54,859 nucleotides of DNA from Alphaproteobacteria bacterium (GCA_018971835.1 JAGWZW010000016.1:1-54859), one strand, 5' to 3'. Positions 10,189 through 21,481 are shown, counted from the stretch's first letter. Numbers and translations: made by a program. The notes: generated by a model not told the origin, from the sequence alone.

Positions 10189-11619
10189 ATGGCGGTTGCC
10201 GAATACGACCGGTACGACGCCCTCGGCCTGGCCGCGCTGATCGCCAAAAAGAAACTCTCCGCCCGCGAAGCGGTGGACGAGGCCATCGCGCGCGCCGAAA
10301 AGCTGAACCCCAAGCTCAACGCCATCATCTTCGAGGCCTTCGACGCTGCGCGCGAAACGGCGAAGGCGAAGCTGCCAAACGGACCGTTCACCGGCGTGCC
10401 CACGCTGCTCAAGGACATGCGCGCAGGCGCCAAGGGCATGCCCACCCGCAACGGCTCGCGGCTGATGCCGGCCTTTCCTGCCGATCACGATTCGACGCTG
10501 GTAGCACGCTTCAAGCAGGCGGGGCTGATCCCGCTGGGCAAGACCAACGTGCCCGAATTCGGCATCCTGCCGACGACGGAATCGAAGCTCTACGGCCCGG
10601 CGCACAACCCCTGGCATCTCGAACATTCGACCGGCGGCTCCTCGGGCGGTTCGGCGGCGGCGGTGGCCGCCGGCATCGTGCCCATTGCCCACGCCACCGA
10701 TGGCGGCGGCTCGATCCGCATTCCGGCAGCCTGCAACGGCCTGGTCGGCCTCAAGGTTTCGCGCGGGCGCATTAGCCAGGGGCCGGACTTTGCCGATTCC
10801 ATGCTCGGCCTCAGCGTGGACAATGTGGTGACCAGGAGCGTGCGCGACACCGCGGCGATGCTCGATCTGCTGTCACCCATCGATTATGGCGATCCCTATT
10901 TCGCGCCGCCGGCGGAAGGCTCCTATCTCGACGGTATCAAACGCAAGCCGAAGCGCCTGAAGATCGCGCTGTCACTCACGAACCTGGCCGGCGCGCCCTT
11001 CTCCGCCGACGTCACGGCCGCGCTGAAGACGGCGGCGAAGCTGTGCGAAAGCCTCGGCCACAGCGTCGAAGAAGCCACGCCCGCCATCGATGCGGAGCTG
11101 TCCACCGGCGCCTTCATGACGCTGTGGTCCGCAGGCACCGCCTTCGCCGTCGAAACGCTCAGCCGCCTGACCGGCCTGGCGCCGTCGCTCGATGTGCTCG
11201 AAGGGCTGACGCTCGGCCTTTACGAGCGCGGGCGCACCATCACCGCCGCGCAGCAGACCGCCGCCCAGCAACTGCTTTACCGCTATGCGCGCCTGCTGGC
11301 GCATTTCCATCAGACCTACGATCTGTGGCTAACGCCGACGCTGGGTGAAGCACCGCTGAAGCTCGGCACCATCGACGTGGACGAGCAGGACATGGACAAG
11401 GCCTTTGCGCCGCTCATCGGCTATGTGCCCTATACGGCCCTGCAAAATGCCACCGGCCAGCCGGCGATCAACCTGCCGCTGACCTGGAACAAGGCGGGCC
11501 TGCCCATCGGGGTGCAGTTCGTGGCGCGCAACGGCGGCGAAATGCTGCTGCTCAAATTGGCCGCCGAACTGGAAAAAGCCGCGCCCTGGGCGGCCAAACG
11601 GCCGAAATTCAAAGGGTGA
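10189..11619 (+). CDS. Amidase-signature hydrolase (second of a tandem pair)
   Basis: Also 476 aa and collinear with its neighbour: Lys75, cis-Ser151 and Ser175 fall at the same residue numbers. By my manual count, 121 of the first 180 residues are identical. The ATG at 10189 starts MAVAEYDRYD, matching the paralog's MAISDYAKYD, and lies one base after the upstream stop, so the two are surely co-transcribed and probably translationally coupled. Differences cluster around residues 51-60 and 91-100, suggesting altered substrate preference. The specific reaction is unknown. Confidence 0.9.
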   Translation: MAVAEYDRYDALGLAALIAKKKLSAREAVDEAIARAEKLNPKLNAIIFEAFDAARETAKAKLPNGPFTGVPTLLKDMRAGAKGMPTRNGSRLMPAFPADHDSTLVARFKQAGLIPLGKTNVPEFGILPTTESKLYGPAHNPWHLEHSTGGSSGGSAAAVAAGIVPIAHATDGGGSIRIPAACNGLVGLKVSRGRISQGPDFADSMLGLSVDNVVTRSVRDTAAMLDLLSPIDYGDPYFAPPAEGSYLDGIKRKPKRLKIALSLTNLAGAPFSADVTAALKTAAKLCESLGHSVEEATPAIDAELSTGAFMTLWSAGTAFAVETLSRLTGLAPSLDVLEGLTLGLYERGRTITAAQQTAAQQLLYRYARLLAHFHQTYDLWLTPTLGEAPLKLGTIDVDEQDMDKAFAPLIGYVPYTALQNATGQPAINLPLTWNKAGLPIGVQFVARNGGEMLLLKLAAELEKAAPWAAKRPKFKG

Positions 11620-11828
11620 TCTGGCCGCGCGGCCTTGACGGGGTATCCGCCGGTCCCCATGTGACTGGTGAATTGCATCTGGCGGGATTGCGCCTGCGCG
11701 CCCAGGCGCTATGAGTCCTCCCCCACCTCACAAATCTGAGGTTCGAATAGGCTCCGGGGAGGGGGTGAGGCGGAAGCCCGAAAACAACCTCCGGGCGATT
11801 TTGCTGGATTCCCAAGACGTTGGAGAAA

Positions 11829-13172
11829 ATGCCACCATTCATCCACATCGTCGGCGGCGGGTTGGCGGGCTCCGAGGCCGCGTGGGCCGCCGCCAGCCGC
11901 GGCGTGTCCGTGGTGCTGCACGAGATGCGGCCAGTGCGGGGCACCGATGCCCATCAGACCGATCGTTTGGCCGAGCTGGTCTGCTCCAACTCCCTGCGCT
12001 CGGACGATGCGCAGAACAATGCCGTCGGCCTGCTGCATGAGGAGCTGCGCCGCGCCGGCTCGCTGGTACTTCGCGCGGCCGATGCCAACCGCCTGCCCGC
12101 CGGCGGCGCGCTGGCGGTGGACCGCGAGGGCTTCTCCGCTGCCGTCACCGCCGCGCTCGAAGACCATCCGCTGGTGACGATCCGGCGCGAGGAAATCGCC
12201 GGCCTGCCGCCGGGCGAATGGGGCAGCACCATTATCGCCACCGGCCCGCTCACCTCCCCTGCCCTGGCCGAAGCGGTGCGCGCCTTCACGGGGGAGGAGT
12301 CGCTCAGCTTCTTCGACGCCATCGCCCCCATCGTCCATCGCGAGAGCATCGACTTCGAAACCTGCTGGTTCCAGTCGCGCTATGACAAGGGAGATGGCGC
12401 GGACTACATCAACTGTCCGCTGAACCAGGAACAGTATCGCGCCTTCATCGCCGCGCTGCTGGCGGGCGAGAAGACAGAGTTCAAGGAGTGGGAGAAATCC
12501 ACGCCCTATTTCGAGGGCTGCCTGCCGATCGAGGTGATGGCGGCGCGGGGCGAGGAAACCTTGCGCTTCGGACCGATGAAACCGGTGGGGCTGCAGGATC
12601 CGCGCCAGCAAGCGCGGCCCTATGCCGTGGTGCAGCTGCGCCAGGACAATGCGCTCGGCACGCTGTGGAACATGGTGGGCTTCCAGACCAAGCTCAAATA
12701 CGCCGAGCAGACGCGCATCTTCCGCCTGATCCCGGGATTGGAGAACGCCAGCTTCGCCCGCCTGGGCGGGCTGCACCGCAACACCTTCATCAATTCGCCG
12801 CGGCTGCTCGATCCGTCGCTGCGCCTGAAGGTGCGGCCGCAGATTCGCTTCGCCGGACAGGTGACGGGCGTGGAAGGTTATGTCGAAAGCGCGGCCATCG
12901 GCTTGCTGGCGGGCCGCTTTGCGGCGGAAGAGGCGCTGGGCGAAACCAGCCCGCCGCCACCCGCCACCACGGCACTGGGTGCGCTCTTGAATCACATCAC
13001 CGGCGGCGCCGATGAAAAAACCTTCCAGCCCATGAACGTCAATTTCGGCCTGTTCCCCGATTTCCCGCGTGAGGCGCGCATCAAGGGCCGCGACCGCAAG
13101 ACGGCGATGAGCGCGCGCGCCCTGGCCGATCTCGACGGCTGGCTGAACGCCGCGCGTGTGGCGGCGGAATAG
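11829..13172 (+). CDS. trmFO: Folate/FAD-dependent tRNA (uracil-54-C5)-methyltransferase
   Basis: A 447-aa enzyme that makes ribothymidine at position 54 of tRNA, using methylenetetrahydrofolate as carbon donor and FADH2 as reductant. The dinucleotide-binding motif [15 protein letters not shown] opens the protein, and the family block [18 protein letters not shown] follows near residue 45. Length is typical. I use the ATG at 11829 with GGAG three bases upstream; a TTG nine bases earlier is possible. Its stop codon abuts that of the convergent NDUFAF6-like gene. The 209-bp region before it holds a GGCCGCGCGGCC palindrome at 11623-11634 but no gene. Confidence 0.96.
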   Translation: MPPFIHIVGGGLAGSEAAWAAASRGVSVVLHEMRPVRGTDAHQTDRLAELVCSNSLRSDDAQNNAVGLLHEELRRAGSLVLRAADANRLPAGGALAVDREGFSAAVTAALEDHPLVTIRREEIAGLPPGEWGSTIIATGPLTSPALAEAVRAFTGEESLSFFDAIAPIVHRESIDFETCWFQSRYDKGDGADYINCPLNQEQYRAFIAALLAGEKTEFKEWEKSTPYFEGCLPIEVMAARGEETLRFGPMKPVGLQDPRQQARPYAVVQLRQDNALGTLWNMVGFQTKLKYAEQTRIFRLIPGLENASFARLGGLHRNTFINSPRLLDPSLRLKVRPQIRFAGQVTGVEGYVESAAIGLLAGRFAAEEALGETSPPPPATTALGALLNHITGGADEKTFQPMNVNFGLFPDFPREARIKGRDRKTAMSARALADLDGWLNAARVAAE

Positions 13173-14012
13173 TCAGACTCGCCCACGCAGCGCAGCGCCG
13201 AAGATCGCCAACTGGCGATGGGGCAACGGCGTCTCCCCCAGCGTGACGAAGGGATCGAAATCGGGCCGCGTCAGCAGCTTCAGATAACCGCGCGTGGTGG
13301 CGGCGGGCAGCAGCGCCGGCAGGCCCCGCCCGGCTTTCGGCAGGGCCCGCGCCGCCGCAAGATATTCGCGCGCTCGTTCGGCCAGTGCGGCGATCACCCG
13401 CTTCAAACCGTCGCGCCCACGCCCGGCGAAGACATCCTCTCTTGAAAGCCCCTCGGCACGCACCATATCGAGCGGCAACGAGAGCTTGCCGCGCATGGCG
13501 TGGAACGGAATGGCGCGGGCCAGTCCCGCCAGTGCATAGGCGATGCCGAGTGTACGGGCGTGCCGGTCGAGGGTGTCGCCGGCGCCCAGCACCCGCGCGG
13601 CGATGCGCATCAGCCCGCCGGAAGTGGCGTCGGCATAGGCCTCGAGCGCCTCTAGGGTCGCAAAGCTCTCGCTCGCCGCGTCCTGTTCGCGGGCGCTCAC
13701 CAGTGCCTCGAACAGATCGAGCGGAACCGCGCAGCGGGCGAAGAGTTCGGCCAGGCCGATGGCGGCGCTGTGGGTACGGGGCAGGCCATCCCGCGCGCCT
13801 TCCGCCACCTCCCGCCACCATTCCAGGCGGATGGCGCCGATCATGGGCTCGTGCGCCACCTCGCCCACCCGTGCGATCTCGTAGTTGAAGGCGTAGAGGG
13901 CGAACAGCAGCGGGCGCCGGTCCGCCGGTGCAAACAAGGCGGAGAGATAGCGGTTCGCATCGTGACGGCGAACCGTCTCCGCGCAGGCCTTGAGGGCTAC
14001 AACGCGTTCCAT
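13173..14012 (-). CDS. Squalene/phytoene synthase-fold protein, NDUFAF6-like
   Basis: A 279-aa protein with the all-helical prenyl-synthase fold. The Asp-rich motifs that bind magnesium-diphosphate are missing: the first is EIARVGEVAHEP and the second region reads GLARAIPFHAMRGKLSLP, with no DxxxD. It therefore resembles NDUFAF6, a non-catalytic assembly factor of respiratory complex I found in mitochondria and alphaproteobacteria, more than a hopanoid or carotenoid enzyme. It follows secD by 23 bp on the same strand and is probably in the yajC-secD operon. The complex I role is inferred from family resemblance. Confidence 0.75.
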   Translation of the reverse strand: MERVVALKACAETVRRHDANRYLSALFAPADRRPLLFALYAFNYEIARVGEVAHEPMIGAIRLEWWREVAEGARDGLPRTHSAAIGLAELFARCAVPLDLFEALVSAREQDAASESFATLEALEAYADATSGGLMRIAARVLGAGDTLDRHARTLGIAYALAGLARAIPFHAMRGKLSLPLDMVRAEGLSREDVFAGRGRDGLKRVIAALAERAREYLAAARALPKAGRGLPALLPAATTRGYLKLLTRPDFDPFVTLGETPLPHRQLAIFGAALRGRV

Positions 14013-14035
14013 CGCGCGCCTTTCCGGCGGCGGCT

Positions 14036-15652
14036 TCAGATCGCCAGCTTCTTGGGCCGGACCGCCTTGAACCAGGTCACCACGATCAGCCGCGTCACCA
14101 TCACAGCGGTGAAGAAGGAGGTAATGATGCCGACGCCCAGCGTCACCGCGAAACCGCGCACCGGGCCGGAGCCCAACTCGAACAGGATCAGCGAGGCGAT
14201 CAGATGAGTCATGTTGGCGTCGATAATGGTCGCCATCGCGCGGCGGAACCCGGTGTCGATCGATGCAACGATGGTGCGCCCGTTGTGCATCTCTTCGCGG
14301 ATGCGCTCATAGATCAGCACGTTGGCATCCACCGCCATGCCCATCGTGAGCACGATACCGGCGATGCCCGGCAGCGTCAGCGTGGCGCCGAACAGCGTCA
14401 GTGCGGCCAGCAGCAGCACCACGTTCAGCGTCAGCGCCACGTCCGCGAAGATGCCGAACAGGCCGTAGCGGGCGACCATCACCAGCACCACCAGGATGAG
14501 CCCGCCAATGGCGGAATATTTACCGGCCTTGACCGAATCCGCGCCCAGCTCGGCGCCGACAGTGCGCTCTTCGAGGATTTTGAGCGGCGCCGGCAGCGCA
14601 CCGGCATTGAGCAGCACCGAAAGGTTCTGCGCGCTTGCCGCAGTGAAATTACCCTCGATCTGGCCGCTGCCGCCCAGGATCGGCCCTTCGATGACGGGCG
14701 CGGTGATCACCTTGTTATCGAGCACCACGGCGAAACGGTGACCGACATTTTCCTTGGTGACGTCGCCGAATTCATGAGCGCCCACGCTGTCGAAGCGGAA
14801 GGTGACGACCCATTCGCCCTTCTGCTGGTCCATCTGCGGCGCGGCGTGGGTCAGCCGGTCGCCCGAGACCATGACGCGCCGCTGCACCACCAGCGGGATC
14901 TGCGGGCCGCCCTTCTGCGGGCTGTCCTGATAAAGCAACTCGTCGCCAATCGGAACGATGCCCTTCAGCGCCGCCGGAACCGACGCCGTCTCGTCCACCA
15001 GCTGGAAGGTCATCTTGGCGGTCTTGCCGAGAATCTCCTTCAGCCGTGCCGGATCCTGGAGGCCCGGCACCTGCACGAGGATGCGGTCTTCGCCCTGCCG
15101 TTCGATGGTCGGTTCGCGCGTGCCCATCTGGTCGATGCGCCGCCGCACAACCTCGATCGACTGGCCAACCATCTGGGTTCGGGTCTGGGTGACGTAGGCA
15201 TCGGTCATTTTCATGACCAGCACGTCGTTGCCGGGTTCGGTAATCTCGTAATCGTGCGCCCCAACGGACAGCACCGAACCGCCGACGGTCGGATTCAGCT
15301 TGTCTAGAATCTTCCGGGCTTCATCGAACCGGGCGGCATCAAGAATACGCACCGAAGCCTGATCGCCCTTGGCCTGCAGATCGGTGTAACCGATGCGCGC
15401 CTTGCGCAGGCCGACGCGGATGTCGCTGACCAGCGTTACCAGACGCTCCTTCTGGACCTGATCGAGTTCGACCTCGAGCAGCAGGTAGGAGCCGCCCTGC
15501 AAATCGAGCCCCAGCGCTACCGTATTCGACGGCAGCCAACCCGGAATTCGTTTGATGGCAGTTTCAGACAAGGCGTTGGGAAGCGCGATCAGAATGCCGG
15601 CGAGCACGATCAGCGCGGTGACGACTTTCGACCAGGTGGGGATTTGCAGCAT
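14036..15652 (-). CDS. secD: Protein translocase subunit SecD
   Basis: A 538-aa inner-membrane protein that uses the proton gradient to pull preproteins out of the SecYEG channel. One N-terminal membrane span (residues 9-26) is followed by GLDLQGGSYLLLEV, the periplasmic P1 domain, and five C-terminal spans with the RND-type block GMAVDANVLIYERIREE. It starts 12 bp after yajC. SecF normally follows or is fused; here the protein ends after the SecD part and the next gene is the NDUFAF6-like one, so secF must lie outside this window. Confidence 0.97.
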   Translation of the reverse strand: MLQIPTWSKVVTALIVLAGILIALPNALSETAIKRIPGWLPSNTVALGLDLQGGSYLLLEVELDQVQKERLVTLVSDIRVGLRKARIGYTDLQAKGDQASVRILDAARFDEARKILDKLNPTVGGSVLSVGAHDYEITEPGNDVLVMKMTDAYVTQTRTQMVGQSIEVVRRRIDQMGTREPTIERQGEDRILVQVPGLQDPARLKEILGKTAKMTFQLVDETASVPAALKGIVPIGDELLYQDSPQKGGPQIPLVVQRRVMVSGDRLTHAAPQMDQQKGEWVVTFRFDSVGAHEFGDVTKENVGHRFAVVLDNKVITAPVIEGPILGGSGQIEGNFTAASAQNLSVLLNAGALPAPLKILEERTVGAELGADSVKAGKYSAIGGLILVVLVMVARYGLFGIFADVALTLNVVLLLAALTLFGATLTLPGIAGIVLTMGMAVDANVLIYERIREEMHNGRTIVASIDTGFRRAMATIIDANMTHLIASLILFELGSGPVRGFAVTLGVGIITSFFTAVMVTRLIVVTWFKAVRPKKLAI

Positions 15653-15664
15653 GCGCGCGCGTTC

Positions 15665-15976
15665 TCAGGCTTTCTTCTCGGCCTTGGGCTCGACCGGCTG
15701 GCCCTTGGCGCGCACTTCGCTCAGTGTCGAACGCAGCACCCGGACCTGCACGCCATCGGCGATTTCGACCGAGATCTCAGGATCGTCCGTCTGCGGCACC
15801 TTGACCACGCGGCCGATCACGCCGCCGGCCGTCACCACGGTGTCGCCGCGGCGGACATTGTCCACCATCTCTTTGTGCTGTTTCACGCGCTGCTGTTGCG
15901 GCCGCAGCAGCAGGAAATACATGATCGCGAAAATCGCGATCAGCATGGGGATGGGAGATTGCAGGAATTCTTGCAT
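15665..15976 (-). CDS. yajC: Preprotein translocase accessory subunit YajC
   Basis: A 103-aa single-span membrane protein that associates with SecDF. The span is IPMLIAIFAIMYFLLLRP, followed by the family hallmark RPQQQRVKQHKEMV and a small beta domain (GDTVVTAGGVIGRVVKV). The tail is charged. The ATG at 15976 gives the usual short N terminus (MQEFLQSP); the open frame runs much further upstream, but that part overlaps the divergent DUF815 gene and is not protein-like. First gene of the yajC-secD unit. Confidence 0.93.
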   Translation of the reverse strand: MQEFLQSPIPMLIAIFAIMYFLLLRPQQQRVKQHKEMVDNVRRGDTVVTAGGVIGRVVKVPQTDDPEISVEIADGVQVRVLRSTLSEVRAKGQPVEPKAEKKA

Positions 15977-16094
15977 CGGAGAGTCCGGGATAATCTGTTG
16001 GGGCGGAAAAGGAAACTGGCCTATATCCGGTTCAGGCGGGGGACTATAGCGGCGGCGCCCTCCATTGCAACCGTAGCCGCGCAAAGGCGCTGAG

Positions 16095-16973
16095 ATGACA
16101 AATCCGAAGGATTCCGCCACGCTCGAGCCAGCGCTGCTGGCCCGTATCGCCGCCGCCCTGGAGCGGCTGGTCCCGCCTGCCGCCGCCGCGGCAGCCCCAG
16201 AATCCGGCGACGCCTTCGTCTGGGAGCCGGCCCACGGCGGGCTGGCGCCGGTGGCGGTCGTCTCCGGGGTGGCGCTCGGCCTGCTCAAGGGCATCGACGA
16301 CGCCCGCGACACCCTCTTGGAAAACACGCGGCGCTTCGCCGACGGCCTGCCAGCCAACAACGCCCTGCTCTGGGGGGCGCGGGGCATGGGCAAGAGTTCG
16401 CTGGTCAAGGCCGTGCATGGTGCCGTCAACGAGGGACGCGCAGGAGCCGGACGGCTGGCCCTGATCGAAATCCACCGCGAAGAGATTGCCAGCCTGCCGG
16501 TTCTCTTGCGGCTGCTGCGCGGCGCCAGGCGGCGCTTCCTGCTTTATTGCGACGATCTATCCTTCGACCGCGACGATACCAGCTACAAATCCCTCAAAGC
16601 CGCCCTGGAGGGTGGAATCGAGGGGCGGCCGTCGAATGTCCTGTTCTACGCTACCTCGAACCGGCGCCATCTGCTGCCGCGGGACATGATGGAGAACGAG
16701 CGCTCCACCGCCATCAATCCTTCAGAGGCGGTGGAGGAGAAGGTATCGCTGTCCGACCGCTTCGGGCTCTGGCTCGGCTTCCACAATTGCGGGCAAGACG
16801 ATTATCTCGTCATGATCGCAGCCTATGCCGCCTATTACCGCCTGGATCTGCCGGCAGAGGACTTGCGCGCCCGGGCGATCGCCTGGGCGGCGGGGCGCGG
16901 CGGGCGCTCGGGCCGGGTGGCCTGGCAGTTCGTGCAGGATCTGGCCGGAGAACTGGGCAAGCGGCTGGATTAA
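16095..16973 (+). CDS. DUF815-family AAA+ ATPase
   Basis: A 292-aa ATPase of the DUF815 family, of uncertain function. Walker A is GARGMGKSSLVKA near residue 95, Walker B is FLLYCDDLSF near 154, and a sensor-like TSNRRHLLPR follows near 194. The Ala/Pro-rich N terminus is variable in the family. It is divergent from yajC (118 bp) and its stop overlaps the stop of the convergent NlpD-like gene by four bases. Likely cytoplasmic; the client is unknown. Confidence 0.88.
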   Translation: MTNPKDSATLEPALLARIAAALERLVPPAAAAAAPESGDAFVWEPAHGGLAPVAVVSGVALGLLKGIDDARDTLLENTRRFADGLPANNALLWGARGMGKSSLVKAVHGAVNEGRAGAGRLALIEIHREEIASLPVLLRLLRGARRRFLLYCDDLSFDRDDTSYKSLKAALEGGIEGRPSNVLFYATSNRRHLLPRDMMENERSTAINPSEAVEEKVSLSDRFGLWLGFHNCGQDDYLVMIAAYAAYYRLDLPAEDLRARAIAWAAGRGGRSGRVAWQFVQDLAGELGKRLD

Positions 16974-17797
16974 TTCGCCGCCACCAGCAGCGGCTTGGGA
17001 TCGACGGGCCTGGCGCCGTGCCGGATCTCGAAATGCAGCTGCGGGCGGGCGACGTTGCCGGTCGATCCGGCATAGCCGATCACCTGCCCCTTGGCGACGT
17101 GTTCGCCGCGGCTGACCGCGATGCTCTGGGCGTGGGCATAGGCGGTGACGTAGCCGTCGTCGTGGCGGATCAGGATCAGGTTGCCATAGTCCTTCAGCTC
17201 GTCGCCGGCATAGGTAACGGTGCCGGCTGCGGCAGCGCGGATCGGTTCGCCGCGCCGGGCGGCGATGTTGATGCCGTCGTTGCGCTCGCCATTGCCCTGC
17301 GACCCGAAGGGCTGGATGACGCGGCCTATCACCGGCCAGGTGAACTGCAGGGGCGAGGTGTAGCCCTGCGCGTCCTCGACCTTCTGCGGTTCAGGCGCCG
17401 TTGCCTCATAGCGCTGGCGCGGTGTCGGCCGTGGAATGGTTTGGGCGACTTCGGTGCGGCGTGCTGCCGGGCGCGGTGTTGGACGGACGGCAGAGTATTG
17501 CGCAACGCGTTCGCGCGCCTCGGCGCGGCGCGGGATGCGCAGCACCTCCCCGGGATAAATCCAGTGCGGATCGTCGATGCTGTTGTAGTCCTGCAGCGCG
17601 GCTTCCGAAACGCCATAGCGGTCGGCGATTTCGGAGAGCGTGTCGCCGCTGTGTACCGTGTAATGGCTGCCGTGGAACCAGGTCAGCTGGGTTTCGCCGG
17701 GCGGCGCGCTGGCGCAGCCGCCGAGGCTCACGGAAACGGCAAGCAAAAGCAGCACGGCAAGGCCGTGGCTGCGCTCAAATCTTTTGCTCCTTTCCAT
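16970..17797 (-). CDS. NlpD-like lipoprotein with LysM and degenerate M23 domain
   Basis: A 275-aa envelope lipoprotein. The signal peptide ends in a lipobox with Cys28 (SLGGC). A LysM domain (about 44-88, YTVHSGDTLSEIADRYGV) binds peptidoglycan, a Pro-rich linker follows, and a LytM/M23 domain occupies about 170-270. Zinc ligands are lost: the first motif reads NDGIN instead of HxGxD, and QLHFE replaces HLHFE. This points to a non-catalytic activator of cell-wall amidases, like NlpD/EnvC, working in daughter-cell separation. It begins 23 bases inside the end of pcm, as last gene of serS-surE-pcm. Confidence 0.88.
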   Translation of the reverse strand: MERSKRFERSHGLAVLLLLAVSVSLGGCASAPPGETQLTWFHGSHYTVHSGDTLSEIADRYGVSEAALQDYNSIDDPHWIYPGEVLRIPRRAEARERVAQYSAVRPTPRPAARRTEVAQTIPRPTPRQRYEATAPEPQKVEDAQGYTSPLQFTWPVIGRVIQPFGSQGNGERNDGINIAARRGEPIRAAAAGTVTYAGDELKDYGNLILIRHDDGYVTAYAHAQSIAVSRGEHVAKGQVIGYAGSTGNVARPQLHFEIRHGARPVDPKPLLVAAN

Positions 17798-18473
17798 CGG
17801 CCTTTCGCGCCTCCTGCGGCAGGCCCGGTACCATCGGGACGAACATCACCGGGATCAGCACCTGCTGCGTGATCCCTTTCTCATCCCTAATAATCTTGGT
17901 TAAATGTTGAGAAATGCTTTCACCCGCCCCGCCATTCGCAACCGGCGCGATCAGGATGCCGCCGGGGGCGAGCTGGTCGATCAGGGCCTCAGGCACCTCC
18001 TCCACGGCGGCGGCGAGCAGGATGCGGTCGAACGGCGCCTGTTCGGGCCAGCCCTTGAGGCCATCCCCATGCTTGCTTACTACATTATGTAGGCCGAGCG
18101 TCTCGAAGCGGGCCCGCGCCCCGTCGAGCAGCGGGCGGTGCCGCTCCACCGTATAGACCCGGCGGCAGAGCGGGCTGAGCACCGCGGCCTGGTAGCCCGA
18201 GCCCGTGCCGATCTCCAGCACCCGCATCCGGGGGCCCACTTCGAGCGCCTCGGTCATGTAGGCGACGACATAGGGCTGGGAGATGGTCTGGCCGCAGGCG
18301 ATGGGCAGGACCGAGTTCTCATAGGCGCTGGGGGCGAAGGGTTCCTCCACAAACGCCGCGCGCGGGGTCTTCTCCATCGCTTCGAGCACGCGCAGATCAG
18401 CGATGCCCTGCTTGCGCAAGGCCATGACCAGCGCGATGGCGCGCGTATCCCGCAGCGGAGCCTCAGCCGCCAT
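17775..18473 (-). CDS. pcm: Protein-L-isoaspartate O-methyltransferase
   Basis: A 232-aa SAM-dependent enzyme that starts repair of isoaspartyl damage in aged proteins. The SAM motif [15 protein letters not shown] is present, and the family's [18 protein letters not shown] block precedes it. It overlaps surE by 11 bases and the NlpD-like gene by 23. Two short stretches are strikingly AT-rich: 17881-17920 (12 of 40 bases G/C, with TTA, ATT and AGG codons) and 18071-18092, which holds a CTACAT-T-ATGTAG palindrome. The encoded protein still aligns with the family there, so these do not break the gene. Confidence 0.96.
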   Translation of the reverse strand: MAAEAPLRDTRAIALVMALRKQGIADLRVLEAMEKTPRAAFVEEPFAPSAYENSVLPIACGQTISQPYVVAYMTEALEVGPRMRVLEIGTGSGYQAAVLSPLCRRVYTVERHRPLLDGARARFETLGLHNVVSKHGDGLKGWPEQAPFDRILLAAAVEEVPEALIDQLAPGGILIAPVANGGAGESISQHLTKIIRDEKGITQQVLIPVMFVPMVPGLPQEARKADGKEQKI

Positions 18474-19229
18474 CGAACATCGTCCCCAACCGCTTCAGCA
18501 TGGCGTGTTCGGTGAGATTGAGGTGCAGCGGCGTGACGGAAATGCGGTTCTCGTAGATGGCGGCCAGATCGCTGCCGGCCACCGGCTGGCTGAGCACGCG
18601 GCGGAAGCCGATCCAGAAATAGGGATTGTTGCGCAGGTCCACCCGCCGCTCCATCTTCGCGGTCTGCATGTCGCGCTTGCCTTGGGCCGTGGCGGCGATG
18701 CCCTTAACCTCGCCGGGCTCGCAGGCAGGAAAATTGACGTTCATCAGCACGTCTTCCGGCCAGCCGGTTTCGACCAGTTGCTTCACCACCACGGGGCCAT
18801 GCGCCTCGGCGCAGGACCACGGCACATGATAGCCCTGCTCGAAATCGTAGGTCTGCGACAGCGCGATGGACGGGATGCCAAGCACTGTGCCTTCCATCGC
18901 CCCGGCAATGGTGCCCGAATAGGTCACATCATCGGCCAGGTTGGAGCCGCGGTTGACGCCGGAGAGCACCAGGTCCGGCTTCTTGTCCTTCATCACTTCG
19001 GCCAGCGCGATCATCACGCAGTCCGTCGGCGTGCCGGTGACGGCGAAGCGCTTCTCTTCCGCCTGCCTGAGGCGCAGCGGCAGCGACAGCGTCAGCGAAT
19101 GCGAGGCGCCAGATTGTTCGGTTTCCGGCGCCACCACCCAGACGTCGTCGCTGAGCGTGCGCGCGATCCTTTCTGCCACCTCAAGACCCGGGGCATGAAT
19201 GCCGTCGTCGTTGGTGACAAGGATGCGCA

Positions 19230-19230
<1 letters not shown>
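18463..19230 (-). CDS. surE: 5'-nucleotidase SurE
   Basis: A 255-aa metal-dependent nucleoside-monophosphate phosphatase. The N-terminal [16 protein letters not shown] carries the paired Asp metal ligands, and SGVNRGSN and [10 protein letters not shown] complete the active site. The ATG at 19230 shares its A with the serS stop codon (TGATG), so translation is coupled; a GTG one codon earlier is possible. The gene lies between serS and pcm, a conserved order in alphaproteobacteria. Confidence 0.96.
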
Positions 19231-20953
<1,723 letters not shown>

Positions 20954-21481
20954 ATGCGGAAGGCGTTTCTTGTGATCGGGCTTGCGGCCCTGGCCGGGCT
21001 TTCGGGCTGCGACGTGTGGGACCGGATCGTGGAGCCGCCCAAGCCGGCAGTGGTGACCTGCCAGTGCGCGCCCGCCTTGCCTGCCACCCCAGCGCCCGCC
21101 CCGGCGCCGCGCCTTGCCCGGACGGTGCGCCACCATGCCTATCGCCGCTATGCCGCCAACCAGTACGCCGGCAGCTCCTATCGCTGGCACCGGCGCTATG
21201 CCGAAAGCGGCGTGGACATCTACGATTATTCCAGCGCCTCCAGCCATTACGGCCACAGCCATTACGGCGAGGATCACGGCGAACATTACGGCGTTCGTCA
21301 GGACGAGGAAGGCGATCACTTCACCGGCAACACGCGGGTGTGGGCCGACGGCTATGGCCGCCGCCACATCTACGATCAGAGCGCCGTGGCGCACTACGCC
21401 TATCAGGCGCGGGTGCGCGCGGAACAGGGCCACAGCCGCCGCGATCCCTGGCACGGCTACAACGACGACTGGGACGAATAG
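20954..21481 (+). CDS. Tyr/His-rich lipoprotein of unknown function
   Basis: A 175-aa exported lipoprotein. The ATG at 20954 opens a clean signal peptide (MRKAFLVIGLAALAGLSGC) with Cys19 as the lipidation site. A Pro/Ala linker follows, then a mature part rich in Tyr, His, Arg and Asp, for example HYGHSHYGEDHGEHYG. I do not recognise the family. It is on the strand opposite to serS and tatC, which are contiguous in many relatives, so it may be an insertion into that block. A metal-binding or surface role is only a guess. Confidence 0.72.
   Translation: MRKAFLVIGLAALAGLSGCDVWDRIVEPPKPAVVTCQCAPALPATPAPAPAPRLARTVRHHAYRRYAANQYAGSSYRWHRRYAESGVDIYDYSSASSHYGHSHYGEDHGEHYGVRQDEEGDHFTGNTRVWADGYGRRHIYDQSAVAHYAYQARVRAEQGHSRRDPWHGYNDDWDE

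Noticed and set aside
11740-11775. tRNA-like GGTTCGAAT segment before trmFO
   Set aside because: Only the T-loop-like string is present; no acceptor, D or anticodon stems can be formed around it.
13173-14012. Hopanoid or carotenoid synthase
   Set aside because: The Asp-rich catalytic motifs are absent and there are no other terpenoid genes nearby.
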